Assembly (NCBI GenBank): GCA_036258315.1
Contig: DATADX010000058.1
Location: forward strand, 1 to 47,412
Direction of reading: 5' to 3'
Source: DASSYK01 sp036258315
Lineage (GTDB): Bacteria > Actinomycetota > Thermoleophilia > Solirubrobacterales > 70-9
DNA: 47,412 nucleotides
Below, one piece after another: positions 26,158 through 34,042 of this stretch. The notes below the pieces were generated by a model. That model did not search any database, was not told where the DNA came from, and saw only the letters and a list, made by a program, of their open reading frames with translations. The position numbers were made by a program, and so were the translations under genes. Each line of letters begins with the position of its first letter. Positions within the stretch are counted from its first letter, which is position 1.

Positions 26158-26166
26158 TGGGGCTCG
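26117..26166 (+). repeat. 25-bp tandem duplication at the arginase-family 3' end
   Basis: Units at 26117-26141 and 26142-26166 differ at one base (C135 versus G160). Each contains GGGGGGTGATG. The second copy, one base out of phase, supplies the TGA stop (26155-26157). Without the duplication the frame would read on to TAG at 26171-26173, next to the following gene. Confidence 0.85.
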
Positions 26167-26179
26167 GCCGTAGAAGCAA

Positions 26180-26776
26180 ATGGCGATGTCCTGGTCCCGG
26201 GTCTACGTGATCGAGCTGGACCGCGCCGCCGGGCGGCGGCGGGACCCGCGGATCCCATGGGTGTACGTGGGCTCGAGCGCCCGCAGGCCCGAGGAGCGCC
26301 TCGAGCAACACCGGCGCGGCTACAAGTCCTCGAGGCTGGTGAAGCGGTTCGCGGCCCGTCTCCGGCCGGACCTCTATGAGGACCTCGGCGCGTTCAGGGG
26401 CTCGCGCGAGGCATGCCGCGCCGAGGCGGATCGCGCCCGGGAGCTCGCAGCATGCGGGTTTGTGGCCCATTGCGACGGCACCTCCTTCGGCGAGGGAGAG
26501 GGAGGCTGGAGCGAGTGGGACGCTGTCCGGCTGCAGCCCGTCCTCGGACGCCTCGACGCCGCCGCGGCCGAGCTCCTCGAGTCGTCATTCAAGCCGCTCT
26601 CGAGCCTGAGTTGCGCCCAGCTCCTGCACGGCGAGTTCGGGTTCTGGATCGCGGACTACATCGATCCGCTCGACCCGCCTCCCGCGTATGGCCTGATGGC
26701 ACACGTGCAGCTGCCCGTGTTGGAGCAGCGTGTCGAGGAGCTCGCGGTGGCGAGCGATGAGTTGAGCTCGGAGTAG
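26180..26776 (+). CDS. GIY-YIG-like domain protein
   Basis: A 198-aa protein. VYVIELD (residues 8-14) and WVYVGSSARRPEERLEQHRR correspond to the GIY and YIG halves of the GIY-YIG nuclease fold, with Arg and His of the helix in place. The loop between the two tyrosine motifs is longer than usual (RAAGRRRDPRIP). The rest (about 75-198) matches no domain I know, though a Trp-rich patch GGWSEWDAV and GFWIADYIDP are notable. ATG 26180 and ATG 26186 are both possible. It follows the arginase-family gene by 22 nt. Nuclease activity is unproven. Confidence 0.6.
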   Translation: MAMSWSRVYVIELDRAAGRRRDPRIPWVYVGSSARRPEERLEQHRRGYKSSRLVKRFAARLRPDLYEDLGAFRGSREACRAEADRARELAACGFVAHCDGTSFGEGEGGWSEWDAVRLQPVLGRLDAAAAELLESSFKPLSSLSCAQLLHGEFGFWIADYIDPLDPPPAYGLMAHVQLPVLEQRVEELAVASDELSSE

Positions 26777-26824
26777 CGGTCTCATTCGAGGAACCGAGAG
26801 AATCCCTGGCCGACCCCGAACAGC

Positions 26825-26831
26825 AGAGGAG
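26825..26831 (+). promoter_or_regulatory. Strong ribosome binding site of the DHFR-like gene
   Basis: AGAGGAG lies 4-7 nt before two adjacent in-frame ATGs (26836 and 26839). It shows that classical Shine-Dalgarno initiation exists beside leaderless starts here. Confidence 0.6.
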
Positions 26832-26835
26832 CACG

Positions 26836-27492
26836 ATGATGGCGCAGCAGACCTTCTGTGAGATCTCGATGTCCCTGGACGGCTACGTCGCCGGGCCGAA
26901 CGCCGACCTCGACGACCCGCTCGGCGTCGGTGGCGAGGCGCTCCACGAGTGGGTGATCTCGCTCGAGGCCTGGCGCAAGGAGCACGGCCATGAAGGCGGC
27001 GAGCAGAACGCCTCCACCCCCGTCCTGAACGCCGCGCTCGAGCGGACCGGGGCGCACCTGATGGGCCGGCGGATGTTCAGCGGGGGCGAGGGGCCGTGGG
27101 CCGACGACGCCAAGGCGAACGGCTGGTGGGGCGACGAGCCGCCCTTCCACAAGCCCGTCTTCGTCGTCACCCACCACGGGCGCGAGCCGCTGACGCTGGG
27201 CGATACGACCTTCACGTTCGTCACCGATGGCGTCGAGTCGGCGCTCGATCAAGCGGCCGAGGCGGCGCGAGACAAGGACGTGATGATCTCCGGCGGGGCC
27301 GCGGTCGCGCAGCAGGCGCTTGCCGCGGGCCGGGTCGACGACCTGTTGATCCACGTCGCCCCGCTCTTCCTGGGCGGCGGGGTGCGCTTGTTCGAGAACC
27401 TCGGGTCGACCCGGCCCGGACTCGAGCTGACGGGCGCGGTCGACGCGCCCGGCGTCACCCACCTGACCTATCGCGTAGTCACCGAGCGCTGA
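26836..27492 (+). CDS. Dihydrofolate reductase-like (RibD C-terminal domain) protein
   Basis: A 218-aa protein of the RibD_C/YwjB family. The start FCEISMSLDGYVAGPNADLD is diagnostic, followed by LMGRRMFSGGEGPW, FVVTHHGREPL and the NADPH-binding MISGGAAVAQQALAAGRVDD and LFLGGGVRLFENL. Members are predicted NAD(P)H-dependent reductases with unknown substrates; it is not a true folate-pathway DHFR. It has a good ribosome binding site. It stands alone, ending 24 nt before the convergent 39-aa ORF and the large LuxR gene. Confidence 0.9.
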   Translation: MMAQQTFCEISMSLDGYVAGPNADLDDPLGVGGEALHEWVISLEAWRKEHGHEGGEQNASTPVLNAALERTGAHLMGRRMFSGGEGPWADDAKANGWWGDEPPFHKPVFVVTHHGREPLTLGDTTFTFVTDGVESALDQAAEAARDKDVMISGGAAVAQQALAAGRVDDLLIHVAPLFLGGGVRLFENLGSTRPGLELTGAVDAPGVTHLTYRVVTER

Positions 27493-27516
27493 TCAGCGGA
27501 TCGGGGCGGTCAGGTC

Positions 27517-27636
27517 CTACCCGCGCCGGCGCCGGATCGAGCGGAGCACCGGCAGCGCCGCCAAGGCGATCACCTGACCGCCGAGGATCACGCGGTTGAG
27601 ATCGAGCGGGCTCCCAGTGTGGCGGAGGCAGCTCAC
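27517..27636 (-). CDS. 39-residue ORF coupled to the LuxR-family regulator
   Basis: GTG at 27636 overlaps the regulator's TGA stop as GTGA, and the ORF ends at TAG 27519-27517. The peptide starts MSCLRHTGSPLDLNRVILGG, continues QVIALAALPVL and ends RSIRRRRG. It has a short hydrophobic segment and a basic tail, as in small membrane peptides. It matches no family I know. The exact stop/start overlap supports translation, but an ORF of this size can arise by chance. Confidence 0.35.
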   Translation of the reverse strand: MSCLRHTGSPLDLNRVILGGQVIALAALPVLRSIRRRRG

Positions 27637-30600
27637 CGTGTCGGCGCGCCGCTCTGATCGTTCGCGACCCCGAGGCGATGGGCGATCGTTGCCGCCTCGA
27701 CCCGCCCGCGCACGCCGAGCTTGCTGAGGATCCGGGAGACGTGGACGCTCGCCGTCTTCGGGGAGATGAAGAGCGCCTCGCCGATCTCGCGATTGGTACG
27801 GCCCTCGGCGATCAGCGCGAGGACCTGGAGCTCGCGGTCGGTGAGGCCGAGCCGATCCACGGCCGGCTCTTCGCCGGCGGCCGGGGCGGCTGGGGACGCG
27901 GCGTCGGAGGACGGGGCGTCGGGGGACGGGGCGGCCTCGGCGGGTAGGTCGAGGCGCGCGCGTCGCGCCAGCGACTCGACCTGGGAGAGCAGCGTCGTCG
28001 CACCGGCGGCGCGCGCCGTGGCGGCCGCGCTCCCGAGCAGCTCCGCAGCCCGCTCGCGGTCGCCGTCAGAGGTCACGAGCGCCTCGGCGGCGCGCAGCTC
28101 TGCGTAACCGCGCTCGAGCGACATCTCGAGTGCCCGCCAGCGCTCCCCGGCGGCGGCCCACTCGTCGGGGTCGGACGCCCCACGCGCGCGCGAGTGCTCG
28201 GCGCGGATCACCAACCCATAAGCGAGCACCATCTCCACGGGCGATCCCTCCGGATAGCGCTCCGGCGCGATCAGGGCCTCGAAGCGCTCGACCGCTCTTG
28301 CGGCGCCGCGCTCCGCCTCGGCGGCCGCGCCGGAGTCGTCACGCGCGCGCGCCTGCTCCGCGTGGTCGGCGTAGGCACGGGTGCCGCGCGAGTAGAGGCG
28401 GGCCAGCGAGAAGGGATATTCGTGCTCGGCGAACTCGTCGAGGATCGCCTCGAAGGCGGCGGCTGCGGCCTCGGGCCCGTCGCGAAGCAGGGTGAGCTCG
28501 ATCTCGAACCCGGCAGTCGGGCCAAAGAACATCGAGTCGCGGGTGGTCGCGAGCGCCTTGCGCGAGCCGGCGACCGCGTCGGCGGCCGCCTCGAGGTCGC
28601 CGCGCGCCAGCGCGACGTCGGCCATGGCGTCGCCCAGCGTGACGGCGCCCAGGCCGTCCGGGTCCCACTCCCGCAGAGCGGCCTGGACCAGCGCATCGGC
28701 CTCGGCGAGCCGTCCCGCGCGGGACAGGCGGGACGCCGCCTCATCGGTCAGGTATCCGACGTAGGCGCGGGCGCCGAGCCGGCGCATCTTCTCCGCGCCC
28801 TCGACGGCGAGATCGATCGATTCGAGGATGCGGCCGTCCCATTCGACCTCCTCGCTGAGGTTGACGTAGCAGCGACCGATCTCGTCGATCCACTCGATCT
28901 CCTCGGCGATCGCCTTCGCCTCGCTGATCATCTCGATCCCGCGTTTCCGGTCCCCGAGGGTGGAGATGTCAACCCCGAGGCTGTTCAGGGCGTGTCCCTC
29001 CTCGGCGCGAGCGCCGACGCTGCGCGCCACCTCGACGGCCTGCTCGCAGCGCTCGCGCGACTCCTGGATCCGGCCGCGCAGCATCAGGATCTGACCATGG
29101 GCCGAGAGCACCCGTGCCAGCTCAGCGCTGGGCGGCTCGGCCGGCATCAGGTCGACTGCGGTGTGGTAGCTCGTCAGCGCCTCGTCGGCCCGGCCCGAGA
29201 CCCACAGGTACCGGCCGAGACGCTCGTGCAGCAGAGCGGCCCGGACCGGTTCGGCCTCGGTATCCAACAGCTCCAGCCCCTGGGCCGCCAGCGCAGCGGC
29301 GCGGGCGCCGTTGTAGCTCAGGTTCGAGTTCTCGGCCGCACGCGCGAGCAGCTCCACGCGGGACATCCCGGCGCGCTCCTCGGCGTCGTCGACCTGCTCC
29401 CAGATCTCCAGCGCGTTCTCGAGGTGCCGCTCGGCTTCGGCGAAGGCGTAGACGCGCTCGGCGGCGCAACCGGCGGCGACCGCGGTGCTGAGGGCCTCGG
29501 GCAGGCGGCGTGCCTCCCACCAATGGAAGGCGATCTCGGCGGCCGCGGCGCTCCCGGTCGCGTCCGCCAGTCCCGGGTCGGCCGTCAGCGCGTCTGCGAG
29601 TGCGGCGTGGAGCTTCGTGCGCTCGCCCGGGAGCAGGTCGGTGTAGACCGCTTCGCGGACGAGGGCATGGCGGAAGGTGAACGCCTCCCCGTCCTGGATC
29701 AGCACGTGCTCGGTGACCGCCTCGCGAAGCGCATCGTCGAACGCGCTGCCGTCCAGCTCGGTCAGCTCCGCGAGGAGGCTGGCGCTGACCCTGCGCCCGG
29801 CGGCGGCGGCGAGCCGGAGCAGCTCCCGCGAGGGGCCGGAGAGGACCTCGACGCGGACCATCAGCGCGTCTCGCAGCGTCGCCGGGATCGCCTGCCCGGT
29901 CGCCGATGCCCCGAGCAGCTCCTCGGCGAAGAAGGCGTTGCCGTCGGTGCGCTCGAACAGCTCGTCGACGAGGCTCGGTCCCGGGGGCTCGTCGAGAATC
30001 GCGCCGACCATCAGCTCCAGCTCGTCGCGGCTGAGCGGATCGAGCTCGATCCGCTCGACACGGTCCCGGCGCTCTTCCTCGGCGAGGAAGGGGCGCAGCG
30101 GGTGGCGGCGGTGGAGCTCGTCGCTCCGGTAGGTGCAGATCGTCAGCAGCCGGAGCTGGCCGGCGTTCCGGCTCAGGAAGGAGAGGAAGTCGCGAGTCGA
30201 CCGGTCGGCCCAATGCAGGTCCTCGATCACGAGCACCACCGGGGCCTCGCGCCCGAGGGTCGCGAGCAGGCCGAGCATCACTTCGAAGAGGCGGGACTGG
30301 GCCAGCGGCTCGTCGAGGATCGAAGCCGCGCCCAGTCGCGCGCCCTCGGCGCCGCCGAGCTCCGGCAGGAGGCGCCCGAGCTCCTCGTAGCCCGGGATCT
30401 GCTCCAGCTCCCCGGGGTCGAGCTCCCGCGCGAGGGGGCGAAGCGCGGCCGCGAGGGGCGCGAACGGCAGCTCGCCCTCCGCGAGCGCGACGCAGTCGCC
30501 GCGCAGCACGCGGACCTCCCAATCGGTCCGGTCCGTGAACTCGGCGATCAGGCGGCTCTTGCCGACGCCCGCCTCGCCGGCGACGTAGACGAACGAGGCC

Positions 30601-30692
30601 TCCTCCTCCGCGGCGCGGTCGAAGGCGGTCGCGAGCGCGGCCAGCTCCTCCTCGCGCCCGATCAGGTCGGGACTGGTGACCCGTAGCGGCAC
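27633..30692 (-). CDS. Large LuxR-family transcriptional regulator with AAA ATPase domain (LAL type)
   Basis: A 1019-aa regulator. The N-terminal AAA domain has Walker A GEAGVGKS (residues 39-46) and Walker B VLVIEDLHWAD. A long alpha-helical middle region (about 380-920) is TPR-like with many short helices. The C-terminal LuxR helix-turn-helix (about 945-1010) reads LGLTDRELQVLALIAEGRTN, then REIGEALFISPKTASVHVSR. LAL regulators sense ligands and bind DNA on ATP-dependent activation; the target genes are not evident. GTG 30692 is 6 nt after GATAAT, which supports a leaderless start. A Pro/Ser/Ala linker precedes the HTH. Confidence 0.93.
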   Translation of the reverse strand: MPLRVTSPDLIGREEELAALATAFDRAAEEEASFVYVAGEAGVGKSRLIAEFTDRTDWEVRVLRGDCVALAEGELPFAPLAAALRPLARELDPGELEQIPGYEELGRLLPELGGAEGARLGAASILDEPLAQSRLFEVMLGLLATLGREAPVVLVIEDLHWADRSTRDFLSFLSRNAGQLRLLTICTYRSDELHRRHPLRPFLAEEERRDRVERIELDPLSRDELELMVGAILDEPPGPSLVDELFERTDGNAFFAEELLGASATGQAIPATLRDALMVRVEVLSGPSRELLRLAAAAGRRVSASLLAELTELDGSAFDDALREAVTEHVLIQDGEAFTFRHALVREAVYTDLLPGERTKLHAALADALTADPGLADATGSAAAAEIAFHWWEARRLPEALSTAVAAGCAAERVYAFAEAERHLENALEIWEQVDDAEERAGMSRVELLARAAENSNLSYNGARAAALAAQGLELLDTEAEPVRAALLHERLGRYLWVSGRADEALTSYHTAVDLMPAEPPSAELARVLSAHGQILMLRGRIQESRERCEQAVEVARSVGARAEEGHALNSLGVDISTLGDRKRGIEMISEAKAIAEEIEWIDEIGRCYVNLSEEVEWDGRILESIDLAVEGAEKMRRLGARAYVGYLTDEAASRLSRAGRLAEADALVQAALREWDPDGLGAVTLGDAMADVALARGDLEAAADAVAGSRKALATTRDSMFFGPTAGFEIELTLLRDGPEAAAAAFEAILDEFAEHEYPFSLARLYSRGTRAYADHAEQARARDDSGAAAEAERGAARAVERFEALIAPERYPEGSPVEMVLAYGLVIRAEHSRARGASDPDEWAAAGERWRALEMSLERGYAELRAAEALVTSDGDRERAAELLGSAAATARAAGATTLLSQVESLARRARLDLPAEAAPSPDAPSSDAASPAAPAAGEEPAVDRLGLTDRELQVLALIAEGRTNREIGEALFISPKTASVHVSRILSKLGVRGRVEAATIAHRLGVANDQSGAPTR

Positions 30693-30704
30693 CCCCTGAT
30701 TATC
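30693..30704 (-). promoter_or_regulatory. -10 element for the LuxR-family regulator
   Basis: Minus-strand GATAAT at 30704-30699, 6 nt, GTG 30692. This is a near-consensus hexamer in a GC-rich setting. Confidence 0.5.
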
Positions 30705-30742
30705 GCCGCCGGACGCCCTCCCGGCGGTATGCGGGAGGGCGC

Positions 30743-30967
30743 TCAGGCGCAGTCGGCCGCGGCGTCACCAGCCGAGGCCTGCTGGGGCGCGGGGCTCGCC
30801 GGCGCCTGTCGGCGCGCGGGGCGTCCGTGCAGGGCGGCCAGGCGGCCGCGGAGGCGGAGGGACAGGCGCGGCCTCGCCGCGAGTGCGACGCGATGGGCCT
30901 CGGCCGCCCTCAGCATCTCCTGCTGCCGGGCCTGATCTGCTGCGTATGCGATGTTGAAGTGGTCCAT
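30743..30967 (-). CDS. Small basic protein of unknown function
   Basis: A 74-aa ORF starting MDHFNIAYAADQARQQEMLR. The N-terminal half is a predicted helix; the C-terminal half is rich in Arg, Ala and Pro. AAGGAGAGG lies just upstream of ATG 30967, a strong ribosome binding site, so expression is likely. A longer frame open to 31021 lacks this signal. It lies upstream of the LuxR regulator on the same strand. I cannot assign a function. Confidence 0.65.
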   Translation of the reverse strand: MDHFNIAYAADQARQQEMLRAAEAHRVALAARPRLSLRLRGRLAALHGRPARRQAPASPAPQQASAGDAAADCA

Positions 30968-31089
30968 TTCCCCTCTCCTTGGTCGATGAAGCGAAGGTAC
31001 GGGTAAGGCGGGGGGCCGCACATCGGGCGGATGCCTACTGATGGGCCTTACTTCCGGGCCTGATGCCGGCCCCGCCGCCTTACTTGGCC

Positions 31090-31971
31090 TCAGCCGCCGG
31101 GCGGGGTGTACTTACTGACCGAGAAGACGGCGCCCTGGGGGTCGCTGAGCACGGCCATCCTCACCGGCGGCGCGTCGAACGGCTCGACCAGGACCTTGCC
31201 GCCGAGCTCGGCGGCGCGGGCGGCCTTGGCGTCGGCGTCGTCGACCGCGAAGGTGACGCCCCAATTCGGCGGGGTGCCTTGGGGCTGTCCCTCCATCGAC
31301 GCCAGCCAGGCCGTGGCGTCGGCGAATCCGGTCGGCGCGTCGTCCTCATCGAGGCGCTTCCGCAGCGCGGGGTCGGAGCGCTCGAGGAAGTCCCCGTAGC
31401 CGGGCACGGCGAAGAACCGGAAGCCGTCCTCCTCGGGGGAGGCCTCCCAGCCGAACACCGCACGGTAGAACGCGATCGCGGCCTCCGGGTCAGTCGTCGT
31501 CAGCCCGCTGAAGTTCCACGTGTCGGGGGCGTTCACGAGCTGGGCACCGTTGTGGCCATGGGGCTCCCAGACGCGGAACGCCGCCCCCTGTGGGTCCGCC
31601 AGCACGGCCATCCGCCCGGCGCCGGGGATGTCGAACGGCTCCATCAGCACCGCGCCGCCGTTCGCCTTGACCGCGTCCGCCGCTTTCTGGGCACTCTCCA
31701 TCCAGACGTAGGTGTTCCAGGCGGGCGGCCAGTCCGCCTCGGGGGGGCGCGACCCGACCGCGCCGACGTCGAGGCCCCGCAGTCGGGCGGCGAAGTAGTT
31801 GCCCGGCGCATCCGGCAGCATCCGGTCCTCGAATTCCCACCCGAACAGACTGCCGTAGAACTCGCTCCCGGCCTCCGGATCGGGCAGTTCGACGTCGACC
31901 CAGCACGTGACGCCTTCGATGTACCCATCGCGTACGTTCAGCTCCATCTCGTTCGTTCCCGTCTCGCTCAT
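31090..31971 (-). CDS. Two-domain VOC (glyoxalase-like) family protein
   Basis: A 293-aa protein with two tandem VOC domains (about 18-140 and 150-290). Each starts with a stretch like GVTCWVDVELPDPEAGSEFY or FSGLTTTDPEAAIAFYRAVF and ends with a PQGA motif (MAVLADPQGAAFRVWEP; MAVLSDPQGAVFSVSKY). It resembles the CFP30B/27-kDa antigen group. The usual metal-ligand His and Glu are not clearly all present, so it may bind rather than turn over ligand. GAGGAG lies 5 nt before ATG 31971. It is divergent from the WYL-type regulator, a likely controller. Confidence 0.88.
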   Translation of the reverse strand: MSETGTNEMELNVRDGYIEGVTCWVDVELPDPEAGSEFYGSLFGWEFEDRMLPDAPGNYFAARLRGLDVGAVGSRPPEADWPPAWNTYVWMESAQKAADAVKANGGAVLMEPFDIPGAGRMAVLADPQGAAFRVWEPHGHNGAQLVNAPDTWNFSGLTTTDPEAAIAFYRAVFGWEASPEEDGFRFFAVPGYGDFLERSDPALRKRLDEDDAPTGFADATAWLASMEGQPQGTPPNWGVTFAVDDADAKAARAAELGGKVLVEPFDAPPVRMAVLSDPQGAVFSVSKYTPPGG

Positions 31972-32006
31972 CGGCGCTCCTCTCGGTGGTTGGCCTTCGC
32001 GGCAGG

Positions 32007-32046
32007 CTAGGTCCCGATTAGGTCAGGATCTGGCCTAGATATCGGG
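32007..32046. promoter_or_regulatory. Repeat-rich operator candidate between the VOC gene and the WYL regulator
   Basis: TAGGTC occurs at 32008-32013 and 32019-32024, 11 bp apart (one helical turn). CTAGG (32007-32011) is mirrored by CCTAG (32034-32038), and CCCGAT (32013-32018) by ATCGGG (32041-32046). Minus-strand TAGCCT (32009-32004) could be the -10 of the VOC gene. The site is well placed for control of both divergent genes by the regulator. Confidence 0.4.
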
Positions 32047-32061
32047 CAATATGCGGAGGCG

Positions 32062-33054
32062 ATGAACGAGACCTCCAGCCGCCTCCTCACTCTCCTCTCT
32101 CTCCTCCAGGCCCGCCGGGACTGGGCCGGGGGCGAGCTCGCCGAGCGGCTCGAGGTCTCGCGCCGCACGGTCCGCCGCGACGTCGAGCGGCTGCGCCAGC
32201 TCGGCTATCCGATCGAGTCGCTGGCGGGCCCGGCGGGCGGCTACCGGTTGGAGGCGGGCACCGCGATGCCGCCACTGCTCCTGGACGACGACGAGGCGAT
32301 CGCGATCGCGGTCGGGCTCCGCACCGCCGCGGGCGCCTCGGTGAGCGGGATCGAGGAGGCATCCCTGCGGGCGCTCGTCAAGCTCGAGCAGGTGCTGCCG
32401 TCGCGGCTGCGGCCGCGGCTGCGCGCCCTGCAGGCGGCGGAGACCACGTTCGCCATCAAGGGCCCGACGGTCGATCCCCAGTGCCTGACGGCGGTCGGCT
32501 CCGCCTGCCGGGAGTCCGAGCGGCTGCGGTTCGCCTACCGCGACCGGGAGGGGAACGAGACCCGCCGCGAGGTCGACCCGCACACCCTGGTCAGCACCGG
32601 GCGCCGCTGGTACCTGGTGGCGTGGGACCGCGGCCGCGAGGACTGGCGCAGCTTCCGGGTCGACCGGATCGCGAGGCCGGCCACGACCGGGGTGCGCGCC
32701 ACCGAGCGCGAGCTGCCGACCAAGGACGCCGCCGCCTACGTGACCCAGAGCATCTCGGCGATGCCGACCCGCTACGAGGCTCGGGTCGTCCTAAAGGCGC
32801 CCGCCGCGGAGGTGCGCGGTCATTTCTCGGCCGGGTGGGGCAGGCTGGAGGAAATCGACGAGCGAAGCTGCGAGTTCCGGACCGGCGACGACGATCTCGA
32901 CTGGCTCGCGCTCCGCGTCGCGATGCTCGGGGTCGAGTTCGAGGTCCGCGAGCCGCCCGAGCTCGCCGAGCACCTCGCGTCCCTGGCCGGCCGGGTCGCG
33001 CGCGGAGCCGGCGCACCGATGAATTCCACCGCCCCGGTCGGTCTCAGGAGCTAG
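32062..33054 (+). CDS. YafY-type WYL-domain transcriptional regulator
   Basis: A 330-aa regulator. HTH_11 winged helix at about 5-60 (LAERLEVSRRTVRRDVERL), a linker, a WYL domain at about 140-210 (RRWYLVAWDRGREDWRSFRV) and a C-terminal WCX domain (230-320). WYL proteins sense ligands such as nucleic acids or metabolites. GGAGG (32055-32059) is only 2 nt from ATG 32062, so initiation may also be coupled to a 4-codon ORF at 32051 ending in ATGA. It is divergent from the VOC gene and directly upstream of an ABC exporter, which it may control. Confidence 0.92.
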   Translation: MNETSSRLLTLLSLLQARRDWAGGELAERLEVSRRTVRRDVERLRQLGYPIESLAGPAGGYRLEAGTAMPPLLLDDDEAIAIAVGLRTAAGASVSGIEEASLRALVKLEQVLPSRLRPRLRALQAAETTFAIKGPTVDPQCLTAVGSACRESERLRFAYRDREGNETRREVDPHTLVSTGRRWYLVAWDRGREDWRSFRVDRIARPATTGVRATERELPTKDAAAYVTQSISAMPTRYEARVVLKAPAAEVRGHFSAGWGRLEEIDERSCEFRTGDDDLDWLALRVAMLGVEFEVREPPELAEHLASLAGRVARGAGAPMNSTAPVGLRS

Positions 33055-33064
33055 CTTGAAGCCG
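33052..33064 (+). promoter_or_regulatory. -10 element for the DrrA-type ATPase gene
   Basis: TAGCTT at 33052-33057 includes the stop codon of the WYL regulator and is 7 nt from ATG 33065. CAGGAG at 33045-33050 could instead serve a TTG start at 33056. Confidence 0.45.
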
Positions 33065-34042
33065 ATGGCCGACCAAGCCGCGATCGAGGCCGAGGGGCTG
33101 AGGAAGTCCTTCGGCAAGGTGGAGGCCCTGTGCGGGATCGACCTCAGCGTCGCCCCGGGCACGGTGCTCGGGCTGCTCGGCCCGAACGGCGCCGGGAAGA
33201 CGACCGCCGTCCGCATCCTGACCACGCTGCTGCGCCCCGATGCCGGCAGCGCCCGGGTCATGGGCCTCGACGTCGTCGAGGACGCCGCGCAGCTGCGCTC
33301 GCAGATCGGGCTCGCGGGCCAGTACGCAGCCGTCGACGAGAACCTGACCGGTCGGGAGAACCTCGAGATGGTCGGCCGGCTCTACCACCTCGGCAAGCAG
33401 GTGGCTCGGCAGCGCGCCGCGCAGCTGCTCGAGACCTTCGACCTCACCGACGCCGCCGACCGGCTGACGCGGACCTACTCGGGCGGGATGCGCCGACGCC
33501 TCGACCTGGCGGCGGCGCTGGTGGCGCAGCCGCCCGTCGTCTTCCTCGATGAGCCGACGACCGGGCTCGACCCGGTCAGCCGGCTGGCACTCTGGAAGAC
33601 GATCGAGGAACGGGTGGCCGCCGGGACGACGGTGCTGCTCACGACCCAGTACCTCGACGAGGCGGACCGCCTCGCCGACCGGATCGCGGTGATCGACCAC
33701 GGCCGGTTGATCGCCGAGGGGACCTCGGACGAGCTCAAGGACCGCGTCGGCGGCGAGGGGCTCGAGGTGAGGCTCGAGCGGCCGGACCAGGCGACTGCGG
33801 CGATTGCGGCGCTCGCGGAGATGTGCCAGGAGCACCCCGTCGCCGACGACGGCGTGGTCCGGATGCAGATCGGCGGCCGCGATGGCGCGATCGCCGAGAC
33901 GGTCCGCCGCCTGGACGGTGCCGGGGTGGCGATCGAGGACATCGCGACGCGGCGGCCGACCCTCGACGATGTCTTCCTCGTCCTCACGGGGCACGCGGCG
34001 GAGCCGGAGGAAGAGCGCGCGGAGGAGGAGCGGGCGGCGTGA
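33065..34042 (+). CDS. DrrA-type ABC transporter ATP-binding protein
   Basis: A 325-aa ATPase. Walker A GPNGAGKTT, signature YSGGMRRRLDLA, Walker B VVFLDEPTTGLDP. The switch region reads TTQYLDEADRLAD, with Gln in place of the H-loop His, as is usual in the daunorubicin-resistance (DrrA) group. The C-terminal about 80 residues form the regulatory domain ending in TLDDVFLVLTGHAA. It pairs with the permease that follows in a GTGA overlap, giving an ABC-2 exporter for lipids or hydrophobic drugs. TTG 33056 is an alternative start. Confidence 0.94.
   Translation: MADQAAIEAEGLRKSFGKVEALCGIDLSVAPGTVLGLLGPNGAGKTTAVRILTTLLRPDAGSARVMGLDVVEDAAQLRSQIGLAGQYAAVDENLTGRENLEMVGRLYHLGKQVARQRAAQLLETFDLTDAADRLTRTYSGGMRRRLDLAAALVAQPPVVFLDEPTTGLDPVSRLALWKTIEERVAAGTTVLLTTQYLDEADRLADRIAVIDHGRLIAEGTSDELKDRVGGEGLEVRLERPDQATAAIAALAEMCQEHPVADDGVVRMQIGGRDGAIAETVRRLDGAGVAIEDIATRRPTLDDVFLVLTGHAAEPEEERAEEERAA

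Noticed and set aside
28194..30686. 830-codon open frame on the plus strand
   Set aside because: It is the antisense of the LuxR regulator gene; GC-rich codon bias keeps the opposite frame open, and the translation shows no domain.
32051..32065. 4-codon ORF MRRR ending in ATGA at the WYL regulator start
   Set aside because: It overlaps the GGAGG ribosome binding site and has no matching -10 element, so chance is likely; kept only as a remark in the gene entry.
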